Shown here: positions 40,923-51,500 of the stretch, one piece after another
How positions within the stretch are numbered: position 1 is the first letter of the stretch
Layout: every line of letters begins with the position of its first letter
NCBI RefSeq assembly: GCF_001439915.1
Contig: NZ_LMBW01000001.1
Coordinates: forward strand, 465,429 to 529,428
Length of the DNA stretch: 64,000 bases
Reading direction: 5' to 3'
Source: Fredinandcohnia humi
Lineage (GTDB): Bacteria > Bacillota > Bacilli > Bacillales > Bacillaceae_L
Notes under the pieces: generated by a model
What the model was told of the DNA's origin: nothing
Seen by the model: the letters and a program-made list of their open reading frames with translations, nothing else
Databases searched by the model: none
Position numbers and translations under genes: made by a program

Positions 40923-42668
40923 TTATGATACCTTTCGGGAAAAGACCTTCGTTTTTCGCTCAATAGGGTCAAAATAAACAAGTAAATACGTATCCTGTAA
41001 GGTAATTTCACCTGTCTGTTTATAAGTCTCAAGGTCGAGTGGAATTTTTTCAACAACGGTATGCTTATACAAATCTTTTTCCTGAAGCTGTAATTGACTA
41101 AATCCGTCACCTAAAGCATCTGGATGCTCCACAATCTCCTGATAAAAGGCAGCCCTGTCTTCCTTGCTCACAAGGTCATCCCACCAAGGTTTACGTGGTT
41201 TGTATTTTTGATTTCTTAAGTAATCAAATTTCATGATTGCTTCAATAACCGGAAGCTGTTCCCGGTTTGATTCTTGAAGAAATTCGTAAAGACGTTTGAA
41301 TAAATCCTCCAGCTGGTGACCAATTCGTGACCAACCACGTTCATCCCAATACGTCCCGAAGTCTTGAAAGAAATCAAAGGGTGTTTCAAAACTATGGGTT
41401 ACTAAAAACTCCACCGTCTCATTCATTCGATGGTCATTCCAATACTTTTCAAGCACATCCTCGACCTGTTTAATGCGCGTAATATCATCAAAGCTCAAGA
41501 CATTGTTTCCAAGGATCTCATATGGCGAATGATCCATATATGTGTAATCATGCTCTGCCGCACGAATTCGTACCCCAGTTCCGCGAAGCATTTTTAAAAA
41601 GCCAAGCTGCAGCTCCTCCGGTCGCATGTCAAAGACTTCATTAAAGGTTTTTCGGAAGGAGTTGTAATCCTCCTCAGGAAGGCCGGCAATCAAATCTAGA
41701 TGCTGATCAATTTTTCCGCCTTCTTTTACCATCATGACCGTACGCTGTAGCTTTGAGAAATTTTGCTTTCGCATCACTAACTCGTTTGTCAGGTCATTTG
41801 TAGATTGGACACCAATTTCAAACCGGAACAATCCAGCCGGTGCGTTTTTATTTAAAAAATCGATGACTTCAGGTCTCATGATATCTGCCGTTATTTCAAA
41901 CTGGAAGACTGTGCCTGGGCGGTGCTCATCAATTAAAAATTGAAACATCTCCATTGCATAGCTGCGGCTAATATTGAAAGTGCGGTCAACGAATTTAATG
42001 GTTTTGGCACCATGCTCCATTAAGAAGCGAATGTCCTCCTTGATTTTTTCACGATCAAAATAGCGGACCCCTACCTCAATGGAAGAAAGGCAAAATTGAC
42101 AATTAAAAGGACAACCGCGGCTTGTTTCAATGTACGTCACACGTTTTGACAAAGAGGGGAGATCCTCCTCAAATCGAAACGGTGATGGCAAATCCTTTAA
42201 GTTTAGTTTATTTCGCTGTGGATTGAACTTTAGTCGACCCTCTTTACGGAAAGCGACACCACTTATTTCATCTGTACTCTCCCCGTCACGAATCGCCGTA
42301 AGTAAATCCTTAAAGGTTTCCTCACCCTCACCCATGACAATATAATCGACCTCTGGGATTCGTTCAAGCCATTCGTGTACATCATAGGTCACTTCAGGAC
42401 CACCAAGGATGATGACTAGTTCCGGATTTATTTTTTTGAGCATTTTAATAACTTTAATGGTTTCTTCAATATTCCAAATGTAACAGCTGAAGCCAATGAC
42501 ATCTGGTTTTTTTCTATACAAATCAGTAACGATGTTCATTGCTGGATCGTTAATTGTGTATTCAGCAAGTGTTACATCAAATTCAGGCGCGGCATATGCC
42601 TTTAAATACCGAATTGACAGACTTGTATGGATATACTTTGCATTTAATGTACTAATAACAATGTTCAT
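40923..42668 (-). CDS. B12-binding-domain radical SAM protein with DUF4080
   Basis: 581 residues from ATG 42668 (AAGGAG 8 nt upstream). N-terminal cobalamin-binding-like Rossmann domain (about 1-140, with KPDVIGFSCYIWNIEE and VIILGGPEVTYD). Radical SAM domain with the cluster motif CPFNCQFC in ETSRGCPFNCQFCLSS. C-terminal DUF4080 domain (about 370-580). Related proteins are methyl- or thio-transferring enzymes of unknown substrate in Firmicutes. The cobalamin His is not obvious, so B12 use is unproven. Confidence 0.88.
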   Translation of the reverse strand: MNIVISTLNAKYIHTSLSIRYLKAYAAPEFDVTLAEYTINDPAMNIVTDLYRKKPDVIGFSCYIWNIEETIKVIKMLKKINPELVIILGGPEVTYDVHEWLERIPEVDYIVMGEGEETFKDLLTAIRDGESTDEISGVAFRKEGRLKFNPQRNKLNLKDLPSPFRFEEDLPSLSKRVTYIETSRGCPFNCQFCLSSIEVGVRYFDREKIKEDIRFLMEHGAKTIKFVDRTFNISRSYAMEMFQFLIDEHRPGTVFQFEITADIMRPEVIDFLNKNAPAGLFRFEIGVQSTNDLTNELVMRKQNFSKLQRTVMMVKEGGKIDQHLDLIAGLPEEDYNSFRKTFNEVFDMRPEELQLGFLKMLRGTGVRIRAAEHDYTYMDHSPYEILGNNVLSFDDITRIKQVEDVLEKYWNDHRMNETVEFLVTHSFETPFDFFQDFGTYWDERGWSRIGHQLEDLFKRLYEFLQESNREQLPVIEAIMKFDYLRNQKYKPRKPWWDDLVSKEDRAAFYQEIVEHPDALGDGFSQLQLQEKDLYKHTVVEKIPLDLETYKQTGEITLQDTYLLVYFDPIERKTKVFSRKVS

Positions 42669-42857
42669 TCTCTTGCTCCTTATTCTTTCGATTAACCTAT
42701 CTATTTTACCACAGGAGGATAGTTGCACCAAATCCTCGATGAATTTGCAGAATTTATTTCAAAATCCGACAATTTCCACTATAATAGGGATTAGTGAAAA
42801 GGCTTTTATAATAAGCGTTTAGAAATAGTGAGACAGATCAGTGAAGGGGGCAGACAT

Positions 42858-44621
42858 TTGAGGCGATTAAAAAGAAAAAAAAGGGAAGAAATGGTGCACA
42901 AAAAGTCACCATCAAAATTAACATCATGGTGGCATAACTTAAAGATTGGCTATAAATATGGAGTGGCGTTTACTTTTACAATTGTATTGTTTTGTGTGAC
43001 AGCAGCAATTATATTTATTCAATTATTTAACATTAACAACGCGGTGAAGGAAGTTGAAAAAAGTGGCGAACACTCCATTCTGATTACAGAGGTGTCAAGG
43101 GTTTTTAGCCAATTGGGCAGTGAGATTAGTCTATATGCACAGAATGGCAATGGGGCGCATGTAGCGGCTATTCAAGATTTAAGTAAGCAATATGATGAAT
43201 TATCCAAGGAACTAAGTCCTGCTATTACAACATTTGAGCTCGAACAGCTTTATAACAAGGTTGGCGAAAATAAAGTGGAGTTGACCAATTTGTTTGATGA
43301 GAAGGTTTTTCAAGCAATCCTTCAAATGGATAAGCTAGCAGCCATTCAAGCAAGTAAAGAGGCTAACCTGATTATTTCCGATGCGGAAAAACAATTAGAT
43401 CAGCTTAGAATTATTATTAAAATGAAAAGTGAACAATCTGTATCTGTAGCCAATTCAAATGTTACAGGAACAATTGTTGTTTTACTCGTTTCTATAGTGA
43501 TTTCTACGATCATAGCCATTTTAAGCCTTGTCATCATTGGCCGTAATATCGGGAAACAGCTAAGAAATTTAATTGGATTTTCAAATCGAATTGCTGAAGG
43601 AAATTTAAAATTCGATGAGATTCCGGTAAAAGGAAAAGATGAAATCGGATTGTTAAGCAAATCATTAAATGTCATGAATAACAGTCTTCGTTCGATGATT
43701 CAGGAAATAACAATTGTCTCTGATCAGGTGACATCAAAGAGTTCTGAATTAATGATCTCATCAAGTGAAGTGAAGGCTGCAAGTCAGCAAATAGCTTCTA
43801 CCGTCCAAGAACTGTCGACAGGTGCTGAAGAACAAGCGAATTCATCAACCCAGTTAGCAAAAATGATGGAGGAATATGCTGAAAAAATTCAGTCAGCTAA
43901 CCAAAATGGGAGCCAAATTAATGTGTCATCACAAAATGTGTTAGAAATGACGGAAAAAGGTCATGAATTCATGAATGCTTCAACTGAGCAAATGAATAAA
44001 ATTAATAGCATCATGGAATTTTCCGTGAAAAAGGTTAAAGGACTTGATGAACAAACGAAGCAAATTTCTACTTTAGTCAAGGTCATCCGTGATATTGCGG
44101 ACCAAACCAATCTTTTAGCACTTAATGCTGCAATTGAGGCTGCACGTGCTGGGGAACATGGGAGAGGTTTCGCAGTTGTTGCAGATGAAGTCCGTAAGCT
44201 TGCCGAGCAAGTTTCACATTCAGTTAAAGACATAACCGACATTGTAAATAGTATTCAAAATGAATCGAATTCTGTTGCCCAAGGCTTATTAGATGGGTAT
44301 AGCCAGGTGGATGAAGGGGCTAGGCAAATTCAAGTGACAGGCCAAACGTTTAAGGATATTTACGATGCGGTAACCGTCATGGTTAAACGCATCCAGAGCA
44401 TTTCGGAAAACCTTGATATAATCGCAAGCAATACAGTCGAGATGAATTCGTCAATTGATAATATTGCAGCCGTTTCCGAACAATCTGCAGCAGGAATTGA
44501 GCAAACTTCTGCCTCTGTTCAGCAAACAAATAGTTCAATGGAAACAATCTCTGATCACTCGGAACTACTCTCGGATTTAGCAGGCAGACTAAACACAATG
44601 ATTAGTAAATTCAAATTGTAA
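42858..44621 (+). CDS. Methyl-accepting chemotaxis protein
   Basis: 587 residues from TTG 42858 (AAGGGGG 8 nt upstream); an ATG 11 codons later is an alternative. Basic cytoplasmic start, membrane helix (about 40-60), a short helical ligand-binding domain, second membrane helix ([21 protein letters not shown]), HAMP, and a long signalling coiled coil with the conserved tip [20 protein letters not shown] and [20 protein letters not shown]. It signals to CheA/CheW. The ligand is unknown. A terminator follows. Confidence 0.95.
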   Translation: MRRLKRKKREEMVHKKSPSKLTSWWHNLKIGYKYGVAFTFTIVLFCVTAAIIFIQLFNINNAVKEVEKSGEHSILITEVSRVFSQLGSEISLYAQNGNGAHVAAIQDLSKQYDELSKELSPAITTFELEQLYNKVGENKVELTNLFDEKVFQAILQMDKLAAIQASKEANLIISDAEKQLDQLRIIIKMKSEQSVSVANSNVTGTIVVLLVSIVISTIIAILSLVIIGRNIGKQLRNLIGFSNRIAEGNLKFDEIPVKGKDEIGLLSKSLNVMNNSLRSMIQEITIVSDQVTSKSSELMISSSEVKAASQQIASTVQELSTGAEEQANSSTQLAKMMEEYAEKIQSANQNGSQINVSSQNVLEMTEKGHEFMNASTEQMNKINSIMEFSVKKVKGLDEQTKQISTLVKVIRDIADQTNLLALNAAIEAARAGEHGRGFAVVADEVRKLAEQVSHSVKDITDIVNSIQNESNSVAQGLLDGYSQVDEGARQIQVTGQTFKDIYDAVTVMVKRIQSISENLDIIASNTVEMNSSIDNIAAVSEQSAAGIEQTSASVQQTNSSMETISDHSELLSDLAGRLNTMISKFKL

Positions 44622-44625
44622 AAGA

Positions 44626-44661
44626 ACCAAGCCAGTACTTGCGGGTGCTGGTTTTCTTTTT
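44626..44661 (+). terminator. Terminator of the chemoreceptor gene
   Basis: AGCCAGTAC-TTGCG-GGTGCTGGTT followed by TTCTTTTT. Confidence 0.7.
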
Positions 44662-44730
44662 GCAATTATAGGGATACCAAAATGTGAAGAGGTTTAGTAA
44701 AATAAATGATAGTGAAGGGAGTGTTGCTCG

Positions 44731-45219
44731 ATGTATAATTATTGTGAAATGCAAACGGATATTTTCGGAACGATCTATATCCTCGCGGGTGAAACAGAAT
44801 TACTTGATATTTCATTATCTAATGAAGACTGGGAAGAGACTAGTAAAAAATACAATCCAGCTTATGCACCGGATGATGCTTTAATCCTAGAAATCAAAAA
44901 CCAACTAGAGGAATATTTTAAAGGCGACCGTAAAACATTCAGTTTCCCAATTAAGTTTAATGGAACTGCTTTTCAGGAGAATGTCTGGAATGAGCTTTTG
45001 AACATACCTTACGGGCAAACACGCTGTTATGCAGATATCGCATATGCGATTAATAACCCGAAAGCCGTGCGTGCAGTCGGACAAGCTAATCGTAAAAATC
45101 CAATCCCAATTGTTGTTCCATGTCACCGCGTAATTGGAAAGGATAAATCCTTAACTGGTTATACCGGTACAAGAACAGACCTAAAAGAAAAGCTGTTGGA
45201 ATTAGAAGGTGTGTTATAA
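44731..45219 (+). CDS. ogt: Methylated-DNA-protein cysteine methyltransferase Ogt
   Basis: 162 residues. The C-terminal domain carries the active-site motif IVVPCHRVIG (Cys near residue 130), preceded by the DNA-binding helix VRAVGQANRKNP and FQENVWNELLNIPYGQTRCY. It removes O6-alkyl groups from guanine in a suicide reaction. GAAGGGAGTG precedes the ATG. Close to mtnU/mtnE as in B. subtilis. Confidence 0.95.
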   Translation: MYNYCEMQTDIFGTIYILAGETELLDISLSNEDWEETSKKYNPAYAPDDALILEIKNQLEEYFKGDRKTFSFPIKFNGTAFQENVWNELLNIPYGQTRCYADIAYAINNPKAVRAVGQANRKNPIPIVVPCHRVIGKDKSLTGYTGTRTDLKEKLLELEGVL

Positions 45220-45293
45220 CGATATTTTTAGCTAGCGTTGATAGAAATGGATGATCGATGATAAAATCGAACTAATTTTCTTGAAACATAATA

Positions 45294-45323
45294 AGCCTCC
45301 TTCATCATTTGAAAGAGGCTTGA
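45294..45323. terminator. Terminator between convergent ogt and mtnU
   Basis: AAGCCTCCTTC-ATCATTT-GAAAGAGGCTT, an 11-base-arm stem with a mismatch. Confidence 0.72.
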
Positions 45324-45331
45324 AAAGACAG

Positions 45332-46120
45332 CTATTGATAAAAATTTGGACGACGATCCTGGAAAATCGGAATTTGTTTTCTAACTTCCTGGACCTTGCC
45401 AAGGTCGATGTCGCCAACTAATGTCGTGCTATCAGTACCTGCTTCCGCAATAATTGTTCCCCATGGATCGATAATCATCGAATGTCCTGCAAACACATTA
45501 TCAGGGTTACTTCCAACACAGTTACAAGCAACGACATAGCATTGATTTTCAATCGCTCGACTTAGGAGTAGAGTACGCCAATGCTCGAGGCGAGGAAGTG
45601 GCCATTCCGCTACCACGAATAAAATTTCTGCCCCACTTGTTGTATGTGCGCGAATCCATTCAGGGAAGCGAATGTCATAGCAAATGACACCGGCAGAAGG
45701 TACATTTTCAATCGTGAAATCCCCTTTTCCTTCACCGGCTTGTAAATACAGATGCTCATCCATGAGCTGGAATAAATGAAGCTTACTGTATTCACCGATG
45801 ATTTTTCCTTCTCGATTAAAGACAAGCATCGTGTTTGTCACACCCTGTTCTGTCTTTTTGGCAATCGAGCCCGCCACGATATTAACGGAATATTGTTTTG
45901 CCAAGTTTTTTATAAATCCTTTTGTTTCATTACCGTTAACATCGGCGATTTCATCTAATCTTGTTAAGTCATATCCGGTTGTCCAAAGCTCTGGCAGAAT
46001 AATAATATCTGGTTTATCCAGTGTCATTGTTTTTTCAATTTCTTTAGACATAAGGTCAAAATTTTCTTGCGGTTTTCCGAATTGAATATCATACTGAATA
46101 CATGCAATTTTTAGATTCAT
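45332..46120 (-). CDS. mtnU: Carbon-nitrogen hydrolase, omega-amidase type (MtnU)
   Basis: 262 residues. Nitrilase superfamily with the Glu-Lys-Cys triad: Glu in IIILPELWTTGYD, Lys in GEYSKLHLF, Cys in GVICYDIRFPEW. It most likely deamidates alpha-ketoglutaramate produced when MtnE uses glutamine as amino donor. It is divergent from mtnE and separated by about 108 bp, so the methionine-salvage link is supported by position. Confidence 0.9.
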   Translation of the reverse strand: MNLKIACIQYDIQFGKPQENFDLMSKEIEKTMTLDKPDIIILPELWTTGYDLTRLDEIADVNGNETKGFIKNLAKQYSVNIVAGSIAKKTEQGVTNTMLVFNREGKIIGEYSKLHLFQLMDEHLYLQAGEGKGDFTIENVPSAGVICYDIRFPEWIRAHTTSGAEILFVVAEWPLPRLEHWRTLLLSRAIENQCYVVACNCVGSNPDNVFAGHSMIIDPWGTIIAEAGTDSTTLVGDIDLGKVQEVRKQIPIFQDRRPNFYQ

Positions 46121-46228
46121 TTGGGGCCTCCCTGTGAAAAATACTTTTTAAACATCCTCTTTACAAGTTAACTCTAACAATATATGATATTGGACTAGTA
46201 TTTCAAGTATTTTGAAGAAGGTGCAGAC

Positions 46229-47401
46229 ATGAAAAATTTTGAACAATCTGAAATCCTGCGAAATTTACCGAAGCAGTTTTTTGCTTCACTTGTTTCAAAG
46301 GTCAATGATGTCGTTGCCAAGGGAAACGATGTCATAAATTTGGGTCAGGGAAATCCAGATCAGCCAACGCCACAGCATATTGTTGATGCTTTAAAACAAG
46401 CTGCTGATCAACCGAAATTTCATAAATATTCACCGTTTCGAGGGCATTCTTTTTTGAAGAAAGCAGCAGCCGAATTTTATCAAAGTGAATACGGAGTAGA
46501 ACTTGACCCAGAAACGGAGGTTGCAGTTCTTTTTGGCGGGAAGGCTGGATTAGTTGAGATTCCACAATGCCTTTTAAATCCTGGCGATATTGCCTTGGTC
46601 CCAGATCCCGGTTACCCCGATTATTGGTCAGGTGTTGAACTTGCCCGAGCAGAAATGGCATATATGCCACTGAAAAAGGAAAATGCCTTTTTACCTAATT
46701 ACTCAGAAATTGATTCAGATACACTTGAAAAAGCCAAAGTTATGTTTTTAAATTATCCAAATAACCCAACCGGGGCTATAGCGACAAAGGAATTTTTTGA
46801 AGAAACAATCTCTTTTGCAAAAAAGCATGAGATTTGTGTCGTGCATGATTTTGCATATGGTGCAATTGGATTTGACGGAAAAAAACCAATCAGTTTCTTA
46901 GAAATGGATGGTGCCAAGGATATCGGAATTGAAATCTACACACTATCCAAGACATATAATATGGCAGGCTGGAGAGTTGGTTTTGCAGTTGGAAACTCAA
47001 GTGTAATCGAAGCCTTAAATCTTATTCAAGACCATATGTATGTAAGTTTGTTCAGTCCAATCCAAGCAGCAGCTGCGGCAGCCCTAACTGAGTCACAGGC
47101 CTGTGTAAAAGAACTAGTAGACAAGTACGAATCAAGACGTAACGCCTTCATCGGTGCGCTTCATGACATCGGTTGGGATGTGATAGCACCTGCAGGCTCC
47201 TTTTTCGCATGGCTACCAGTACCAGAAGGGTATACATCTGTTAGCTTCGCAGATCTTTTGCTTGAAAAAGCCCATGTTGCGGTCGCGCCGGGAATTGGCT
47301 TCGGTGAGTATGGGGACGGGTATGTCCGAGTTGGTTTTTTGACGGATGAAGATAGACTGGTTGAAGCGGCAAACCGAATCAAAAAATTGGGTTTATTTTA
47401 A
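46229..47401 (+). CDS. mtnE: Methionine aminotransferase MtnE
   Basis: 390 residues, fold type I PLP aminotransferase. Signatures: NLGQGNPDQPTP, NYPNNPTGAIA, DFAYGAIGFDG and the PLP Lys in TLSKTYNMAGWRVGFA (Lys near 242). It aminates 2-keto-4-methylthiobutyrate to methionine in the methionine salvage pathway. Context with mtnU supports the name; the other mtn genes are not in the window. No SAM riboswitch is seen upstream. Confidence 0.9.
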   Translation: MKNFEQSEILRNLPKQFFASLVSKVNDVVAKGNDVINLGQGNPDQPTPQHIVDALKQAADQPKFHKYSPFRGHSFLKKAAAEFYQSEYGVELDPETEVAVLFGGKAGLVEIPQCLLNPGDIALVPDPGYPDYWSGVELARAEMAYMPLKKENAFLPNYSEIDSDTLEKAKVMFLNYPNNPTGAIATKEFFEETISFAKKHEICVVHDFAYGAIGFDGKKPISFLEMDGAKDIGIEIYTLSKTYNMAGWRVGFAVGNSSVIEALNLIQDHMYVSLFSPIQAAAAAALTESQACVKELVDKYESRRNAFIGALHDIGWDVIAPAGSFFAWLPVPEGYTSVSFADLLLEKAHVAVAPGIGFGEYGDGYVRVGFLTDEDRLVEAANRIKKLGLF

Positions 47402-47422
47402 AATAACTTTGATGAAGAACTA

Positions 47423-47455
47423 AAAGGACTTTATAGGTAACTATAAAGTCCTTTT
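47423..47455 (+). terminator. Terminator of mtnE
   Basis: AAAGGACTTTATA-GGTAAC-TATAAAGTCCTTT, a perfect 13-bp stem with a T tract. Confidence 0.88.
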
Positions 47456-47562
47456 TAAATAGATAAGGATTGGTTAAGAATGGAAAACTAAGGGCCTAAA
47501 TGGTATACTAATAGTAGTTTTTAGTAGGTACAAAATCATAGAATGATAGAAGGTGTAAATTC

Positions 47563-48282
47563 GTGGATAGAGAAAAAATAATGCTAGTGGACGATGATCG
47601 TGATATTAAAGACATTTTGCAATTGTACTTGGAAAAGGAAGGTTATACTCTAATTCACGCTGAAGAAGGTTATACTGCACTTCGTCTTGTAGAAGAACAA
47701 AATCCTGATATTATCATTCTTGATGTAGTGCTACCTGGCATGGACGGATATGAAGTCTGTCAGTTATTACGTCAAAAAACAAATGCCCCGATCTTGTTTT
47801 TAAGCTCAAAGGAAGATGAGTTTGATAAAATACTAGGTCACAAAATCGGAGGGGATGATTACATAACAAAGCCATTCAGTCCTGCAATTGTTACAGCGAA
47901 AGTTCAGGCACATTTGCGACGTAAACGGAATATGGTTTTTCAAACAAATCAACTTCACAATAAAGTAGAACAATCACCCATCGTATATCCAGGATTATAT
48001 ATTGATAAAACAAGTTGTGTTGTGAAAGCGAATGGAACAACTGCAAAGTTATCCGCCAAAGAATTCCAACTACTTTGTTTATTAGCTGAACACCCAAATC
48101 AAGTATTTAGTGTTGAACATATGTTTGAATTGATCTGGGGTGAGGAAAGTCTAGGTGATCACCGCACAGTCATGGTTCATATTAGTAATTTACGAAAAAA
48201 AATTGAACCAAATCCAATTGCGCCTATGTACATTATAACTGTTCGGGGTATGGGATATAAATTTACTGGCTTTCGGGAATAA
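47563..48282 (+). CDS. OmpR/PhoB-family response regulator
   Basis: 239 residues from GTG 47563 (AGAAGGTG upstream). Receiver domain with MLVDDDRD, phospho-acceptor Asp54 (IIILDVVLPGMDGYE), Ser/Thr switch (FLSSKEDEFD) and Lys in DDYITKPF. A winged-helix DNA-binding domain follows (KLSAKEFQLLCLLAEHPNQV, then RTVMVHISNLRKKIEP and VRGMGYKF). Its likely partner is the giant histidine kinase at 48555. The last 20 bp overlap a sinI-like gene on the other strand. Confidence 0.93.
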   Translation: MDREKIMLVDDDRDIKDILQLYLEKEGYTLIHAEEGYTALRLVEEQNPDIIILDVVLPGMDGYEVCQLLRQKTNAPILFLSSKEDEFDKILGHKIGGDDYITKPFSPAIVTAKVQAHLRRKRNMVFQTNQLHNKVEQSPIVYPGLYIDKTSCVVKANGTTAKLSAKEFQLLCLLAEHPNQVFSVEHMFELIWGEESLGDHRTVMVHISNLRKKIEPNPIAPMYIITVRGMGYKFTGFRE

Positions 48283-48421
48283 AGGATTCATTTTTTAATA
48301 AAAATTCCTGAATTTCTTCCAGTGTGACACCCATTTTTTTTGCTTCTATGAATAATTGTACCCATTCTTGATCTAATTCCTCCCGAGAATCTACACAATG
48401 TATACCTGAACTGTTAATCAT
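48263..48421 (-). CDS. SinI-like anti-repressor
   Basis: 52 residues from ATG 48421 with GGAGG 7 nt upstream. The core ELDQEWVQLFIEAKKMGVTL followed by EEIQEFLLKN is the SinI dimerisation helix-hook pattern that binds SinR in B. subtilis. No HTH domain is present, so it is an anti-repressor type rather than a SinR type. It lies antisense between the response regulator and its kinase, overlapping the regulator's end by 20 bp. A strong, well-spaced ribosome site supports it being real. Confidence 0.82.
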   Translation of the reverse strand: MINSSGIHCVDSREELDQEWVQLFIEAKKMGVTLEEIQEFLLKNESFIPESQ

Positions 48422-48554
48422 TATCCATCCTCCATCAATCACATATTACTAACAATAGTAATTGAAAATCTATAAAACCTGTATAAGGTTACTTAAAGTT
48501 TTGTTAAAGATTCAGAAAATTTTAAAAAGAAGATGTTCAAAAAGGATGAGGTCA

Positions 48555-51500
48555 ATGGTAAGATTCCCAATTGTACCGGGGTATAGAATACTGGAAGTAG
48601 TAGTCGAAAATCGTACATGGACTATGTATAAAGGCTATTTTGTTGAAGCAAAGAAACTCGTCTTAATTAAAAGGATGAAAGTTCCAAATCCTACACCCAA
48701 AGAGATTGCTTCCACGATACATGAATTTCACTTGACAAATAGTCTTCAAATGGATGAAATGTTACGGCCCATAGGTATCGAAAAATATTTAAACGAACCA
48801 CTTATAGTGTATGAGTATTTTACAGGTATTACATTACAGGAATTATTTACAAATAAAAAGCTAGATATTTTAGAATTTCTTCATATTGCTATTCAATTAT
48901 CGACCGCACTCATGAATCTACATCAACAGCAAGTTATTCATAAAAATATCAATCCAGAAAATATAATCATTAATCATAATTTGAACCAGTTGAAGTTTAC
49001 GGGGTTTAATTATGCGACAAAATTAAAAAGAGAGAACCAGCGGGTTGGAGTAACTCCATATGAGCTAGAAGGTCAGCTAGCGTACATATCTCCTGAACAA
49101 ACCGGTAGAATGAACCGTTCTGTCGATTTTAGAACAGATTTGTATTCACTTGGAGTCACATTATTTGAAATTATAACGAATAGGCTGCCGTTTACGAATA
49201 CTGAGCCAATTGAAATTGTCCATGCGCATCTCGCAAAAACACCACCACATCCAAAACAATTTAATCACGAAATTCCAGAAATGATTTCAAACATTATTAT
49301 GAAGTTACTATCCAAAATTCCAGAAAATAGGTATAACAGTGTATACGGTCTAAGGGAAGATCTAGTGAAATGTTTAGATCAACTCCGTGTCTTTGGAGAA
49401 ATTGAAGATTTTACACTTGGAAAAAAAGATACTAGTGCATTTTTAGAAACAGGAAGGAAATTGTATGGCAGACAAGACGAATTAGAAAAATTATTTGTAG
49501 CCTTTGAAAATGTTAGTGGAGGCAATTCAGAGTTAGTGTTAATTCAAGGTCATTCCGGTATTGGAAAAACAGCACTTGTTAATGAAATTCAAACACCACT
49601 CGTACGTAAAAAAGGCTATTATATATCTGGAAAGTTTGATTTACTTCAAAGACAAAAGCCATATTCAACTATCATTCAAGCGTTTAAATCATTATTAAGA
49701 CAAATATTGGCTGAGGGAGAGGAACGAGTCCACCAATGGAAAAGATCACTAGAAAAGGAACTACCCTTTAATATTTCTGTCATTTCATCAATTATTCCAG
49801 AAATAAAATGGCTCTTAGGGAATGAAACAGACGAAGAGGTGGTTTCTTCTATTCAATCTCAGTCACTATTTCAACTTATGTTTCAAAAATTCGTAAATGT
49901 TTTTGCAACGAAGGAGCATCCATTGGTTCTATTTCTTGATGATCTTCAGTGGGCAGATGCGGCATCCTTAGAACTAATTCAATATATATTGACACATGTT
50001 GATTGCCGGTATTTTCTAGTAATAGGTGCTTATCGGGATAATGAGGTAGGAATTGAACATCCGATTATGGAAATGGTGAAAAATCTGCAGGATGCAAATG
50101 TGCCAATTTCAAAAATTCCTTTGTCCCCCCTTACAGAAATGGTGATTGCCCGGTGGGTGGAAGAAGCACTACTAGACAAAAGTAAAGAATCAGAGATGCT
50201 TGCAAATTTTATGTTTCGGATTACACAAGGGAACCCCTTTTACATAAAACAACTGTTTCAATCCTTCTTTGAAGATGGCACTGTTTTCTTTCACGAAGAG
50301 GTGGGGAAGTGGGAAATCAATTTCAATAAGGTGAATAAGGCTTTATTGCAGGAAAATATTTTCGAGTTTATGGTGAAAAAGGTACAGAAACTTCCCCTCG
50401 AAACACAAAGTGTATTAAAGTTTGCTGCGTGTATTGGGAATGAGTTTGAGTTAAAAACATTATCAATCATTTGTGAACAAGAATATGAAATAATAGGAAG
50501 CTATTTATGGGATGCACTTCAGGTAGGGTTAATTTTACCTGAGGATTCAGGATATAAATGGGTTTATCCAAAAGAAAATCAACAATATCTTGACAATCAG
50601 CCTCCAACCTATCGATTTCTACACGATAGGGTTCAACAGGCTGTATATTCTACAATGTCAACGGTAGAGCAAGAAAAGGCTCATTTGAAAATTGGACGCC
50701 TTCTTGTCAAATATGGAGCAATCGATGATCAATTATTTGAAATTGTAAACCACTTGAACATCTGCAGCAGGTTCTTACATGAAAAAGAAATAATCTCGTT
50801 AGTGGAGTGGAATGTAAGAGCAGGGGAACAGGCAAAAGCATCTGCTGCTTACAAAGAGTCACTTACTTATTTTCGGACAGCATATGGAATGATAGAAGAA
50901 GCCTGGGAAGCAAACTATATCTTAACAAAGCGATTGATGACAGGCCTTGGTGAATGTCTCTATTTAAACAGTCATTTTGAAGAGGCTGAAGTCATTTTTA
51001 ATAAAGTTTTGAAGCAAGCTCAGAAAAATCTGGAAAAATTGGAGGTATACAATAAGAAGGTCGTATTATACACACATGTTCATCGTGTAGAGGAGGCAGT
51101 AGAATCTGGAATAACGGCTTTACGACTTTTTGGATGGAAGATTAATAGAAATCCAAGTCGTGCCTCGATTGCAAAGGAGCTATTACAAGTTAAAATGGCC
51201 CTTCAAGGGAAAAAAGCAAACGATTTACTCCAGCTTCCAAAGCTTGCGGATCAAGAAAAACGGCTACTTTTAGAAACGATGATTACAATGAATGCACCGT
51301 CCTTCCATGTTGATCAAAACCTTGCCACCATTTTAATGCTTAGAGCATTACGTTATACGATCAAACATGGAATCACAGATATAACTCCACTTGTTTTTAA
51401 TAATTATGCCCTTATTTTAAGTGCTGGCTTTAGTGATTATAATGGAAGCTTTGAATTTGGAAGTCTTGCATTAGAACTAGCTGAAAGAAGTGGAAACATA

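Noticed and set aside
46121-46228. SAM riboswitch upstream of mtnE
   Set aside because: The 108-bp gap is too short and has no S-box helices.
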